A stretch of 64,000 nt of DNA from Geodermatophilus sp. DSM 45219 (GCF_900104025.1 NZ_FNIQ01000006.1:62001-126000); one strand, 5' to 3'. Shown: positions 33,398 to 42,970, numbered from the stretch's first letter. Numbers and translations are program-made. Notes: generated by a model from the sequence alone, not told the origin.

Positions 33398-33448
33398 GTG
33401 CTACGAACTCGTGGTGATCGCGGCCTGATCACCACGAGTCCGCAGCAC
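33398..33448. repeat. 51-bp imperfect palindrome (REP/MITE-like)
   Basis: ACTCGTGGTGATC (33407-33419) pairs perfectly with GATCACCACGAGT (33427-33439) around a 7-nt loop. After a 4-nt mismatch on each side, GTGCT (33398-33402) pairs with AGCAC (33444-33448). The element fills most of the short gap between two divergent genes, so it is not a simple terminator. Its size and symmetry resemble interspersed palindromic elements. Confidence 0.7.
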
Positions 33449-33471
33449 TGGACGGCAGCGAGGGGGCGCCG

Positions 33472-34452
33472 GTGGACCTCGACGAGGTGGCCGACGAGCT
33501 GTACGCGGTGCCGCCCGACGAGTTCGTCGCGCTGCGCAGGCAGCGCCAGGACGACGCCCGCGCCGCGGGGGACCGCACGCTGGCCCGCGAGGTCGGCGCG
33601 CTGCCCAAGCCGACGACCGCCGCCTGGGTGGCCAACCTGCTGGCGCGCGAGCAGCGCGCGGAGATCGAGGGGCTGGTCGAGCTCGGCGGGCTGCTGCGGG
33701 AGGCGCAGGAGAGCCTGGCCGGCGACCAGCTGCGGGCTCTGGACCGGCAGCGCTCGCAGCTGCTGACCGCGCTCACCCGGCAGGCGACCGCGCTGGCCCG
33801 CGGGCGCGGCGTCCGGGTGGGCGGCACGGTCGAGACCCAGGTCGCGGACACGCTGCGGGCCGCGATGGCCGACCCGGAGGCGGGGGAGGCGCTGCTGTCG
33901 GGCCGGCTCACCGGCGCGATGTCCTACAGCGGCCTGGGGACGACGGGCAGCCGGCCGGTGCTGCGGTTGGTGCCCCCGCGCCCGGAGCCGCCGCGGGAGC
34001 GGGACCGCCTGCGGAACGGCACCGCGGGGGCCCGCCGGCGCCGCGACGAGGACGCCCGCCGGGCCGCCGAGGAGGAGGTGAGACGCCGCGAGGAGGAGGC
34101 GAGACGCCGCGAGGAGGAGGCGCGCCGGGCGGCCGAGGAGCGCCGCCGCCGGGAGCTGGCGGAGGCGCGGGCCGCCGCGGAGGAGGCGACGGCGCTGGCC
34201 GCCGAGGCGGTCGCCGCGGCCGAGGAGGAACGGCACCGGGTCGACGACCTCGACGCCCGCCGGGCCCACCTGCAGGCGCGGGTGCAGGAGCTGGCCGACG
34301 AGCTGGCCCGTGCCGAGCGGGAGGCCGCCGACACCGCCGAGGAGCTCCAGCGGGCCGAGCGGCACCGGCGCACCGCCGACCGGCACGCCACCGAGGCCAC
34401 CGCGGCCCGCGACCGCGCGCTCGAGACCGTGCGCGCGCTCGAGGAGGGCTGA
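33472..34452 (+). CDS. coiled-coil protein of unknown function
   Basis: A 326-residue protein. The first ~110 residues form a conserved helical domain widespread in actinobacteria, beginning DLDEVADELYAVPPDEFVAL and containing LPKPTTAAWVANLLAREQR. From about residue 190 it becomes a long Arg/Glu/Ala coiled coil, with a 21-bp direct repeat (34080-34121) encoding RRREEEA units. There is no signal peptide. The function is not known; a structural or scaffolding role fits the coil. GTG 33472 is the first start after the palindromic element. Confidence 0.65.
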   Translation: MDLDEVADELYAVPPDEFVALRRQRQDDARAAGDRTLAREVGALPKPTTAAWVANLLAREQRAEIEGLVELGGLLREAQESLAGDQLRALDRQRSQLLTALTRQATALARGRGVRVGGTVETQVADTLRAAMADPEAGEALLSGRLTGAMSYSGLGTTGSRPVLRLVPPRPEPPRERDRLRNGTAGARRRRDEDARRAAEEEVRRREEEARRREEEARRAAEERRRRELAEARAAAEEATALAAEAVAAAEEERHRVDDLDARRAHLQARVQELADELARAEREAADTAEELQRAERHRRTADRHATEATAARDRALETVRALEEG

Positions 34453-34491
34453 CGCGGCCCGGGCCCGGTGGGTGGGGTCCGGGCGGGCGGG

Positions 34492-35013
34492 TCAACCCAT
34501 CGTCTTCTGGCCGTCGAGGGTCTCCCGCAGGATGTCGGCGTGACCGGCGTGCTGGGCGGTCTCGGCGACGATGTGCAGGAACACCCGGCGGGCCGAGCGC
34601 GTGGCGCCGGGCTCGAACCACGGCGCCTCGGGCAGCGGGTGCGTCGCGTCGAGGTCGGGGAGGGTGCGCACCAGGTCGTCGGTGCGCCGCGCGATCTCCG
34701 CGTAGTGCGCCAGCACGCCGTCCAGCGTCTCGTCGGGGCCGAGCCGGAACTCCTCGGCCCACTTCGCCATCTGCGCGGGGTCGCTGGCCGCGGCCATGGC
34801 GGCCGGGCCGTTCACGATGAAGTCCACCCAGCCGGCCTCCTGGGAGGCGACGTGCTTGACCAGCCCGCCGAGGGTCAGCTCGCTGGCCGTCGGCCGCAGC
34901 CGGGCCTGCTCCTCGGTGAGGCCCCGGACGGTGAAGCGCAGGAAGTGCCGGTGGGCGGCCAGCGCCTCCAGCAGGTCCGCCCGCTCGCCGGTGAGGGTCG
35001 TGGTCGCGTCCAT
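34492..35013 (-). CDS. DinB family protein (DUF664)
   Basis: A 173-residue four-helix DinB-like protein. Metal-ligand His residues are placed as expected: LGGLVKHVASQEAGW near residue 50 and HIVAETAQHAGHADILRE near residue 150, with the family's WFEPGA in between. Members are often thiol-dependent S-transferases or hydrolases using mycothiol or bacillithiol; that activity is inferred for this one. The ATG at 35013 is the first start giving the full bundle. Confidence 0.82.
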   Translation of the reverse strand: MDATTTLTGERADLLEALAAHRHFLRFTVRGLTEEQARLRPTASELTLGGLVKHVASQEAGWVDFIVNGPAAMAAASDPAQMAKWAEEFRLGPDETLDGVLAHYAEIARRTDDLVRTLPDLDATHPLPEAPWFEPGATRSARRVFLHIVAETAQHAGHADILRETLDGQKTMG

Positions 35014-35164
35014 GGCAGTCGCCTTCCACACGGGGTCCGGAGTGCGGCCCACGCTAGGGGGAGGGACCGACGGTCCGGGCCGTCGTCTCCGCGGAATCCG
35101 GCCGACCCGGGAACGTCACACCCCCCGCATAGCGTCGGGGTCGTCCCACCGAGGGGAGGCCGCC

Positions 35165-35374
35165 ATGACCGACACCGTGCCCAGCACCGGAACGACCGGC
35201 GCAGCGCCGCTCACCACCGAGGAGATCGACCTGGCGATCACCGTGGCCGCGGTCGCGGTCGGCGTCGCCCGCCGGGCGGAGGAGCGCTGCCCGTCCGCGG
35301 AGAACGCGCAGCGGGTCGCCCACGCCGTGGCCGCCGTCGACGCCCTGCTCGACCAGCGGCTGGCCTCCGTCTGA
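35165..35374 (+). CDS. small hypothetical protein
   Basis: A 69-residue protein beginning MTDTVPSTGTTG and then forming one long amphipathic helical hairpin (EEIDLAITVAAVAVGVARRA and AHAVAAVDALLDQRLA). ATG 35165 follows GGGGAGG with good spacing, and a TAGCGT hexamer about 30 nt upstream may be the -10. The family is not recognised. Codon use is typical of the region. Confidence 0.55.
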   Translation: MTDTVPSTGTTGAAPLTTEEIDLAITVAAVAVGVARRAEERCPSAENAQRVAHAVAAVDALLDQRLASV

Positions 35375-35419
35375 CGGGACGGGCTGCGGGGGCCGCACCC
35401 CCGCCCTAGCGTCGGGCGC

Positions 35420-36219
35420 ATGACCGCACCACGCGTCGCCGTCGTCACCGGCTCGGAGTCCGGCATCGGTCGGGCCACCGCCGTGGCGCTCGCCGAGCAG
35501 GGCTGCGACCTCGGCATCACCTGGTACCGGGAGGAGGAGGCCGCCGAGGCCACCGCCGCCGAGGTGCGCGCGCTCGGGCGCCGCGCGGAGGTCCGGTACG
35601 TCGACCTCACGCAGCTGCCGCAGGCCGCCGACGTGGTCGACGACCTGGCCGAGGCCCTGGGCGGGCTCGACGTCCTGGTCAACGACGCCGGCACCGGCCA
35701 CGCGACGGCCCTGCTCGACACCGACTACGCCACCTGGCGGGAGGTGCTCGCCACCGACCTGGACGCGGCGTTCCTCTGCCTGCAGCGGGCCGCCGCCGGA
35801 TGGTCGCCGCCGGCCGCGGCGGGCGGATCGTCAACGTCACCAGCGTCCACGAGCACCAACCGCGGGTGGGGGCGGCGGCCTACTGCGCGGCCAAGGGCGG
35901 GCTGGGCCTGCTCACCCGGGTCGCCGCGATCGAGCTCGCCGAGCACGGCATCACGGTCAACGCCGTCGCGCCCGGCGAGATCGCCACCCCGATGACCGGC
36001 CAGGACGACGAGGACCCCACCGCCCCCGGGCACGAGCGCCCCGGCGTCCCGCTGCGCCGCCCGGGCGACGCGCGCGAGGTGGCCGCCGTCATCGCGTTCC
36101 TCGCCTCCCCGGAGGCGTCCTACGTGACCGGGTCCTCCTACGCCGTGGACGGCGGGATGCTGCAGATGGGCCCGATGGCCGGCTCGCACCTGGACTCCGA
36201 CGACTGGCGTCGTCCCTGA
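35420..36219 (+). pseudogene. SDR oxidoreductase with a frameshift at about 35795
   Basis: The first frame (35420 on) encodes a normal SDR start, VVTGSESGIGRATAVALAEQ and DVLVNDAGTG. It loses coding character after CLQRAA near 35795. The remainder, RMVAAGRGGRIVNVTSV-like sequence with the catalytic YCAAKGG and the usual C-terminal VDGGM, is in the next frame and ends at 36219. Loss of a single C in the GCCGCC run would explain it. Restored, the protein would be about 266 residues, similar to glucose/3-oxoacyl-ACP-type SDRs. TAGCGT lies 7 nt before the ATG. It is either a real inactivation or a sequence error. Confidence 0.7.
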
Positions 36220-36220
36220 C

Positions 36221-37618
36221 TCAGGCCGACAGCAGCTCCAGCAGCCGGGTCCGGTCCGGGCCGGGGGTGACCGGCGGCGGCTCCCCGGCGTGCGCGGCGA
36301 TCCGCTGGGCCATCCCCGGGCGGGCCAGCACCTCGTCCGGCAGCGCCAGGCAGGTCACCGTCTCGAGCAGCCCCCGGTAGGCGTCGGGGTCGTGCACCGC
36401 GGCGGCGAGCAGGCCGGCCCGCACCGGGTCCGGTGGCGGCGCCTCGCGGCCGGCGCGCAGGGCGTCCATCTCGGCGATCCGCGCCCGGTCGGCGGCGAGC
36501 TGGGTGCGGTAGAACGGCGTCACCCCGCGCTCGGTGGCCTCGTCGAAGGCGCGGACGAGCCCGGCGGGGTCGTCGAGCTCCGCGCGCACCGCGGCCCGCA
36601 GCAGCTGGGCGTGCACCGCCCCGACGGAGATGCCGCGCCCGGCGGAGGGGTTGGTGCAGGCCCAGGCGTCGCCCACCGCGACGAGGCCGGTCACCACGGG
36701 CTCGCCGTCGACCACCAGGCGGCGGTAGCGGTCGAGCACCCCGGCCATGGCCAGCACACCGGTGACCGGCCGGCCGTCGAGCCAGTGCGCCTGCCGCGGG
36801 CAGGCGCCGACCACCCGGTCGAACACCGCCGGCTCGCGCAGCGCCTTGAGCGGGGTGTCGCGGGTCGGCCCGAAGACGGTCACCGACCAGGTGCCGTTGT
36901 CCCCGCCCAGCGTGATGAGCGAGACGCTGCCCAGCGGTGCCAGCTGGGGGCCGATCCGCCGCGGCTGCTCGGGGCCGGCGAAGTAGCGGGTGTAGTACGC
37001 GAAGCCGCTGGTCTGGCTCTCCACCCGGGCCGGGTGGGCGCCCAGCTCGGTCAGCCAGTCCGCGCTCGGCGAGCGCCGTCCGGTCGCGTCGACCACCAGG
37101 TCGGCGCGCACCTCCGCACCGCTGTCGGTGCGCACGCCGGCGACGTGCGGGACGCCGGGCAGCGCCGCGGGCCCGGCCACCAGGCCCACGACCCGCACCC
37201 CGCGGCGGACCGACAGCCGGGGGTGCGCCTCGGCAGCCGCGGCGACCACGGCCTCGGTGACCGGGCGCCGCCCGGTGACGAAGCGGAGCCGGTCGTCGCC
37301 GGGCCGGGGCGTGCGGTCCTCGATCGACGGCGGCAGGGACTCCAGGTAGTCGACCCAGACGCACCCGCCGTCGACCAGCCGGTCCACCAGGCCGGGCAGC
37401 TCGGCGTCCGCGACCTGCCGGAAGCGCGGGAACAGGGTGTGCGGCTGGCGGAACTGGGCGACCCCGCCCCGCCGCCAGTCGTCCCAGGCGGCGGCGGGCT
37501 GCTCCGGCGGGCCGGTGGGGTCGGGCTCGAGCACGGTGACCTCGTGCCCGTCCTCGGCCAGCATCAGGCCGGCGCACAGGCCGACGACCCCGCCACCGCA
37601 CACCACGATCCCCGCCAC
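36221..37618 (-). CDS. FAD-dependent monooxygenase/oxidoreductase
   Basis: A 465-residue flavoprotein. The FAD-binding motif IVVCGGGVVGLCAGLMLAED is at the N-terminus, and the second FAD motif LVAVGDAWACTNPSAGRGIS (the GD segment) is near residue 310. The overall plan matches p-hydroxybenzoate hydroxylase-like or halogenase/geranylgeranyl-reductase-like enzymes; substrate unknown. GTG 37618 has GGGGAGG upstream. Its stop is one base from the end of the convergent SDR pseudogene. Confidence 0.78.
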   Translation of the reverse strand: MAGIVVCGGGVVGLCAGLMLAEDGHEVTVLEPDPTGPPEQPAAAWDDWRRGGVAQFRQPHTLFPRFRQVADAELPGLVDRLVDGGCVWVDYLESLPPSIEDRTPRPGDDRLRFVTGRRPVTEAVVAAAAEAHPRLSVRRGVRVVGLVAGPAALPGVPHVAGVRTDSGAEVRADLVVDATGRRSPSADWLTELGAHPARVESQTSGFAYYTRYFAGPEQPRRIGPQLAPLGSVSLITLGGDNGTWSVTVFGPTRDTPLKALREPAVFDRVVGACPRQAHWLDGRPVTGVLAMAGVLDRYRRLVVDGEPVVTGLVAVGDAWACTNPSAGRGISVGAVHAQLLRAAVRAELDDPAGLVRAFDEATERGVTPFYRTQLAADRARIAEMDALRAGREAPPPDPVRAGLLAAAVHDPDAYRGLLETVTCLALPDEVLARPGMAQRIAAHAGEPPPVTPGPDRTRLLELLSA

Positions 37619-37685
37619 GGCGCCTCCCCGGTCCGCGGGCGACGCTGCCAGCGGGGCGGGACGGCCGGACAGGGCCGCAAGCCCC

Positions 37686-38615
37686 TCAGGTCCTGCGGCG
37701 GCTGCGCTTGCTGCGGTAGAGCTCGGTGTCGGCGCGCACCAGCAGGTCGGCCAGCGTGTCCCCGGGCCCCGCGGTCGCCGTCCCGGCCGACCAGGCCGCC
37801 GGGTGGGCGGCGCGCAGCCGGGCCAGCAGGTCCTCGGCGCGTGCGGCGTCGGTCGCGGGGAGGCTGAGCACGAACTCGTCGCCGCCGTAGCGGCCGAGCA
37901 GGTCCGACATCCGCAGCTCGGCGTTCCACGCGCGGGCCAGCTCCTGCAGCAGGGCGTCACCGGCGCCGTGGCCGGCCTGGTCGTTGACCGCCTTGAACCC
38001 GTCGAGGTCGATGAGGGCGACGGTGAACGGCTCCGCGCTGCGCCGGGCCTGCGCCAGCCCGCGGTCGGCCGTCACCTGCCAGGCGCGCCGGTTGGCCAGC
38101 CCGGTGAGCGGGTCGGTGCCCGCGGCCCGCAGCAGGTCGCCGGACAGCCGCGTCTGCGCCTCGGTGAGGACGACGACGGTGACCACCGTGGTGAGCCACT
38201 GCGGCAGGAACCCCGAGGGCGCGGCGGCCACCGCGCCGGCGGTGGTGAGCGCGAGCAGCAGCCCGACGTGCAGCCGGGCCGCGCGGGAGGAGAGGAAGTG
38301 GGCGCTGAAGACGGCCATGGCGACCATGGCCGGGCCGAGCCCGACGATGCCCACCGCGGTCGCCGAGCGCCAGGCCAGCAGGCCCAGGGCGACCGACGGC
38401 AGGAACACCGCCGCGTGCACGGACCGCGGACCCAGCCGGTCGCGGCGCAGCCACAGCACGGCCGACCCGGCGGCGCCGAGCGCGGCCAGCGCCCACAGCA
38501 GGCGGACCGGGGACCGATCGGACGCGGGCGCCAGTGCGCTCACGGCGCACAGCGCGGCGCCCACTGCGTACAGCAGTGAGAGCAGCGCGATGCCGCGTGG
38601 CCGGAGCGTGTGCAC
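37686..38615 (-). CDS. membrane-bound diguanylate cyclase (GGDEF)
   Basis: A 309-residue protein with about five or six N-terminal membrane helices (to residue ~145) and a C-terminal GGDEF domain. The catalytic motif YGGDEF is intact, and RMSD lies five residues before it, matching the RxxD inhibitory I-site. DPLTGLANRRAW begins the domain. It should make cyclic di-GMP from GTP with product inhibition. The membrane part has no recognised sensor name. GTG 38615 is the first start before the first helix. Confidence 0.85.
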   Translation of the reverse strand: MHTLRPRGIALLSLLYAVGAALCAVSALAPASDRSPVRLLWALAALGAAGSAVLWLRRDRLGPRSVHAAVFLPSVALGLLAWRSATAVGIVGLGPAMVAMAVFSAHFLSSRAARLHVGLLLALTTAGAVAAAPSGFLPQWLTTVVTVVVLTEAQTRLSGDLLRAAGTDPLTGLANRRAWQVTADRGLAQARRSAEPFTVALIDLDGFKAVNDQAGHGAGDALLQELARAWNAELRMSDLLGRYGGDEFVLSLPATDAARAEDLLARLRAAHPAAWSAGTATAGPGDTLADLLVRADTELYRSKRSRRRT

Positions 38616-38761
38616 GGATCCCCCGTTCGTCCGGGTCAGGATCTGCGGCTCCGGCGACCTCCCGCAGCGCTGCGTGACCGTTCCGACCCCATGGAGGGAG
38701 GCGGCACCGCCCGACCGGGCGAGTGGTCGGCCACTTCCGGTCACTCTCCGGTCTCGCCCGG

Positions 38762-39730
38762 TCACCCGCCGGTGAGCTCGGTGGGCACCGTGATGACGTC
38801 GACCATGGCGCCGCGCCGGTGCACCGTGACCGGCAGCGGCCGGCCGATCGCCTCGTCGAACAGCAGCCGCTGCAGGCTCTGCGCCTCGGCGACCGGCCGC
38901 CGCCCGGCCTCCAGCACCAGGTCGCCGGCCTTGAGCCCGGCCCGGTCGGCCGGCGACCCGGGGACGACGTCGACGACCCGCAGCCCCCGGCGGCGCCCGG
39001 TGCGCTCGGCCAGCGGCGCGGGCAGCGGGGCCGGGGTGCTGACCAGCCCCAGGTAGGCCCGGCGGACCCGGCCGTCGCGGACCAGCGCGTCGACGATCCG
39101 CCGGGTGGTGTCGTTGACCGGCACCGCCAGCCCCAGCCCCCAGCCGGCGACCGCGGTGTTGACCCCGACCACCCGGCCGGCGGAGTCCGCCAGCGCTCCG
39201 CCGGAGTTGCCCGGGTTGAGCGCGGCGTCGGTCTGGATGACGTCCTCGACCACCCGCGCCGTCCGCCCGTCGCGGGTCGGCAGCGACCGGCCCAGGCCGC
39301 TGACCACCCCGGCGGTCACCGAACCGGCCAGCCCCAGCGGGTTGCCGACGGCGACGACCAGCTGGCCCACCCGCAGCGTCGCCGCGTCACCGAGCTGCGC
39401 CGGCGGGGGAGTGGCCCCGCACGCCCGGACGACGGCGAGGTCGGACAGCGGATCGGCGCCGACCACGTCGACGTCGGTCTCGCTGCCGTCGCTGAACACC
39501 GCCCGGCCCGTGCGCGCCCGGCCGACCACGTGGGCGTTGGTGAGCATCAGCCCCGCGCCCGGGACGACGACCGCCGAGCCCGCGCCGCCGCGGCCGTCGG
39601 GCCCGGTGACCTGCAGCGCGGCCACGTGCGGCGTCATCTCGGCCGCGACCGCGGTGACCACCCGCGAGTAGGCGTCGAGCCCCTCCTCGTCGGTGGAGCC
39701 CGCGGTGCCCGGCTCCGGCAGCACGCTCAT
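38762..39730 (-). CDS. HtrA-like trypsin-type serine protease with PDZ domain
   Basis: A 322-residue S1C protease. The catalytic triad is visible as His in LTNAHVV, Asp in DPLSDLAVV and Ser in NPGNSGGAL. A PDZ domain follows (GLRVVDVVPGSPADRAGLKA, about residues 235-310). Unlike most HtrA proteins there is no signal peptide or membrane anchor, so it appears to be cytosolic. ATG 39730 has AGGAGGTG upstream. It is divergent from the amylosucrase operon, 100 bp away; the gap carries a GATTAC direct repeat (two copies 2 bp apart). Confidence 0.85.
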   Translation of the reverse strand: MSVLPEPGTAGSTDEEGLDAYSRVVTAVAAEMTPHVAALQVTGPDGRGGAGSAVVVPGAGLMLTNAHVVGRARTGRAVFSDGSETDVDVVGADPLSDLAVVRACGATPPPAQLGDAATLRVGQLVVAVGNPLGLAGSVTAGVVSGLGRSLPTRDGRTARVVEDVIQTDAALNPGNSGGALADSAGRVVGVNTAVAGWGLGLAVPVNDTTRRIVDALVRDGRVRRAYLGLVSTPAPLPAPLAERTGRRRGLRVVDVVPGSPADRAGLKAGDLVLEAGRRPVAEAQSLQRLLFDEAIGRPLPVTVHRRGAMVDVITVPTELTGG

Positions 39731-39830
39731 CCCGCACCTCCTCGATTACCCGATTACACGAGTGAACGCCTCCCACGCCGGCTGTGGCGGCGGTCATGCC
39801 GTGGGCGAACAGCGGCCCGATACTGGCGCG

Positions 39831-41804
39831 GTGACCATCCCGGCGACGGCCCGCCGAGCAGCGGCGGAACAGGCGTGGACCCAGGTGCGGCCGGAGCTGG
39901 CGGCCGAGGCGCTGGCCACGCTGGGCCCGGCGGAGGGCGATGCCTTCCTCGCCCGCGCCGACCTCGCGCTCCACGACCTGCACGAGCCGCTGGCCGCGCT
40001 CTACGGGGACGCCGTCGGTGAGCTGTTCCCCCGCGCGCTGCGCGCCGCGCTGGCCGCCGCGGCGCAGCGGCCCGAGGCGCTGCGCCGGCTCGACCGGCGC
40101 CGGGAGATCGACCCCGGCTGGTTCCTGCGGTCCCGGGTGCAGGGGTACGTCTGCTACGTCGACCGGTTCTGCGGCACCCTCGACCGCTTGCCCGGCCGGC
40201 TGGACCACCTCGCCGAGCTCGGCACGACCTACCTGCACCTGATGCCGCTGCTGCAGCCGCGGCCGGGGGAGAACGACGGCGGCTACGCCGTGGTGGACTA
40301 CCGGGCGGTCGACCCGCGGCTGGGCACGATGGCCGACCTGGAGGACGTCGCCGGCGCGCTGCACGACCGCGGCATGGTGCTGTGCATCGACCTGGTGCTC
40401 AACCACACCGCCCGCGAGCACGCCTGGGCGCAGGGCTGGCTGGCCGGCGACCCGGCGTACGCCGGCTTCTACACCGCCTTCCCCGACCGCACGATGCCCG
40501 ACGCCTACGACGCCACCATCCCGGAGGTCTTCCCCGACCGGGCACCGGGCTCGTTCAGCTGGGTGCCGGAGGCGTGCGGCGGCGCCGGCGGCTGGGTGTG
40601 GACGACGTTCTGGCCGTACCAGTGGGACCTGGACTACGCCAACCCCGAGGTCACGCTGGCGATGCTGGGCGAGATCACCTGGCTGGCCAACCGCGGCGTC
40701 GACGTCTTCCGCATGGACGCCGTCCCCTTCATGTGGAAGCGGCTGGGCACCAGCTGCCAGAACCAGCCCGAGGGCCACAGCCTGCTGCAGCTGCTGCACG
40801 CGCTGACCCGGCTGGCCGCCCCCGGCGTCGTCTTCAAGGCCGAGGCGATCGTCTCCCCCGACGACCTGGTCGGCTACCTCGGCGGCCACGACCGCTACCG
40901 GCCCGAGTGCGAGCTGGCCTACCACAACCAGCTCATGGTGCTGCTGTGGAGCAGCCTGGCCACCGGCGACGTGCGGCTGGCCCGGCAGGCGCTGCACCGG
41001 ATGCGCCCGATCCCGCCGACCGCCACCTGGACCACCTACGTGCGCGGCCACGACGACATCGGCTGGGCCATCACCGACGAGGACGCCGCCGCGGTCGGGC
41101 TGGACGCCTCCGCCCACCGCCGCTTCCTCAACGACTTCTACGCCGGCCGCTTCCCCGGCTCGTTCGCCCGCGGCGCGCCGTTCCAGGAGAACGAGGCCAC
41201 CGGCGACGCCCGGATCTCGGGCTCCGCTGCGTCGCTGTGCGGCATCGAGGCCGCGCTCGGGGCCGGCGACGACGCCGCGCTGGACGCCGGGGTGCGCCGG
41301 CTGCTGCTGCTCCACTCGGTCGCCTACGCCTACGGCGGCATCCCGCTGCTGTACATGGGCGACGAGCTCGCGCTGCGCAACGACACCGGCTACCTCGCCG
41401 ACCCCGCCCTCGCGCCGGACAACCGCTGGATGCACCGGCCGCCGATGGACTGGGCCGCCGCCACCCGCCGCCACGACCCGGCGACCGTCGAGGGCCGGGT
41501 GTGGTCGGGGATCCGCCGGCTGGGCGAGGAGCGCCGGGCGCAGCTGGCTCTGCGCGGCGGGGTGGAGTCGGCGGTGGTGGACGCCGGCAGCGACGCGGTG
41601 CTGGTGTGGCGGCGCAAGCACCCGCGCAGCGGGACCTTCGTCGGGCTGGCCAACTTCGCCCCGTCCCCGCAGGCCGTGGACGCCGACACGGTGACCGGCT
41701 TCGGCTCCTTCGCGCAGGTGCACGGCAGCGACGGCGTGCTCCCGGTGGCCGACGGCCGTCTCGTCGTCCCCGGGCTCGGTTTCGCCTGGTTCGCCGAGCC
41801 GTGA
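39831..41804 (+). CDS. amylosucrase (GH13_4 alpha-amylase family)
   Basis: A 657-residue GH13 enzyme matching amylosucrase in length and motif spacing. Catalytic residues are the nucleophile Asp296 (VDVFRMDAVPF), the acid/base Glu338 (VFKAEAIVS) and Asp409 (YVRGHDDIGW). The amylosucrase-type N-terminal helical domain precedes the barrel. The enzyme transfers glucose from sucrose to make alpha-1,4-glucan and fructose. It has no signal peptide. GTG 39831 follows GATACT by 6 nt (leaderless). It leads a five-gene unit in which the next gene overlaps it by GTGA. Confidence 0.85.
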   Translation: MTIPATARRAAAEQAWTQVRPELAAEALATLGPAEGDAFLARADLALHDLHEPLAALYGDAVGELFPRALRAALAAAAQRPEALRRLDRRREIDPGWFLRSRVQGYVCYVDRFCGTLDRLPGRLDHLAELGTTYLHLMPLLQPRPGENDGGYAVVDYRAVDPRLGTMADLEDVAGALHDRGMVLCIDLVLNHTAREHAWAQGWLAGDPAYAGFYTAFPDRTMPDAYDATIPEVFPDRAPGSFSWVPEACGGAGGWVWTTFWPYQWDLDYANPEVTLAMLGEITWLANRGVDVFRMDAVPFMWKRLGTSCQNQPEGHSLLQLLHALTRLAAPGVVFKAEAIVSPDDLVGYLGGHDRYRPECELAYHNQLMVLLWSSLATGDVRLARQALHRMRPIPPTATWTTYVRGHDDIGWAITDEDAAAVGLDASAHRRFLNDFYAGRFPGSFARGAPFQENEATGDARISGSAASLCGIEAALGAGDDAALDAGVRRLLLLHSVAYAYGGIPLLYMGDELALRNDTGYLADPALAPDNRWMHRPPMDWAAATRRHDPATVEGRVWSGIRRLGEERRAQLALRGGVESAVVDAGSDAVLVWRRKHPRSGTFVGLANFAPSPQAVDADTVTGFGSFAQVHGSDGVLPVADGRLVVPGLGFAWFAEP

Positions 41805-42940
41805 GCCGAACGGGCGTGCCTCCGGCCCACCCGCCGCCCCCGGCCACCGCCGGTGCCACCCTCGGCGTCGAGGAGGAGTTCCACCTCGTCGACCCGGACA
41901 CCCTCGCGCTCACCCCGGGTACGACGGTCGTGGCCGCGGCGCTCGCCGGCGAGGCGGGTGAGCACGTGCACGCCGAGATCGTCACCACGCAGCTGGAGAC
42001 CTCGACCGGCGTCTGCACCACGCTGGCCGAGCTGCGTGCCGCGCTGGCCGCCACCCGCGCCGAGGCGGCCGCGGCCGCCGCCCGCGACGGGCTCGCGGTG
42101 CTGGCCGCCTCCACCCACCCGTTCGGCACCTGGCGCGAGCAGCGGCTCACGGGCGCGCCGCGGTACCGGGCGATGGTGCGGCGGTGGGCGGCGCTGGCCG
42201 ACCGGCAGGACATCTGCGGCTGCCACGTGCACGTCGGCGTGCCCGACACCGCGACGGCGGTCGCGGTGATGGACCGCGTCCGGCCGTACCTGCCGGTGCT
42301 GCTCGCGATGACCGGCAGCTCGCCGTTCCACGACGGCGCCGACACCGGCTACGAGTCCTGGCGCACCGTGTGGTGGTCGCACTGGCCCAACGCCGGGCCG
42401 CCCGAGCCGATGGGCAGCGCGCGGCGGTTCACCGAGGTCGTCGACGGGCTGGTCCGCTCCGGCGTGGTGGAGGACGGCCGGCACCTGTACTGGGACGTCC
42501 GACCCTCGGCGCGCTGGCCGACGCTGGAGTTCCGGCTGGCCGACGTCTGCACCGACCTGGACGCCGCCGTCCTGCACGCCGCGCTGGCCCGGTCGCTGGT
42601 GCGGGTGCTGGCCGGCCGGGACGGCCCGGTCCCCGAGGTGCGCCCGGAGCTGCTGCGCGCGGCCCGCTGGCGGGCCGCGCGCGACGGTCTGGGCGGGGAG
42701 CTGTTCGATCCCGTGCGCGGCGAGCCGGCGCCCGCACGGCAGGCCGTCGGGGCGCTGGTCGCCGGGCTCGCGGACGACCTGCGGGCGCACGGTGAGGAGG
42801 ACGACGTCGCCGCGCTGCTGGACCGGCTGTGGCGGCGCGGCACCTCGGCCGCCCGCCAGCGGGCCACCTGGGAGCGCACCGGCGACCCGCGCGCCGTGGC
42901 CGCCGAGATCGTGCGGGACGGGACCGCCGCGACGGGGTGA
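41801..42940 (+). CDS. carboxylate-amine ligase, GCS2 family (YbdK-like)
   Basis: A 379-residue ATP-grasp-like ligase of the glutamate-cysteine ligase 2 family. The N-terminal LGVEEEFHLVD and the glycine/metal segment ICGCHVHVGVPD are the family hallmarks, and RPSARWPTLEFRLADVC near residue 235 is also conserved. YbdK-type enzymes have weak glutamate-cysteine ligase activity; actinobacterial paralogues act in other amide bond formations. The start overlaps the amylosucrase stop by 4 bp, so both are translated together, an unusual partnership. Confidence 0.82.
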   Translation: MSRTGVPPAHPPPPATAGATLGVEEEFHLVDPDTLALTPGTTVVAAALAGEAGEHVHAEIVTTQLETSTGVCTTLAELRAALAATRAEAAAAAARDGLAVLAASTHPFGTWREQRLTGAPRYRAMVRRWAALADRQDICGCHVHVGVPDTATAVAVMDRVRPYLPVLLAMTGSSPFHDGADTGYESWRTVWWSHWPNAGPPEPMGSARRFTEVVDGLVRSGVVEDGRHLYWDVRPSARWPTLEFRLADVCTDLDAAVLHAALARSLVRVLAGRDGPVPEVRPELLRAARWRAARDGLGGELFDPVRGEPAPARQAVGALVAGLADDLRAHGEEDDVAALLDRLWRRGTSAARQRATWERTGDPRAVAAEIVRDGTAATG

Positions 42941-42970
42941 CGCGCGGACCGCCGGGGTAGGGGGACGCGC

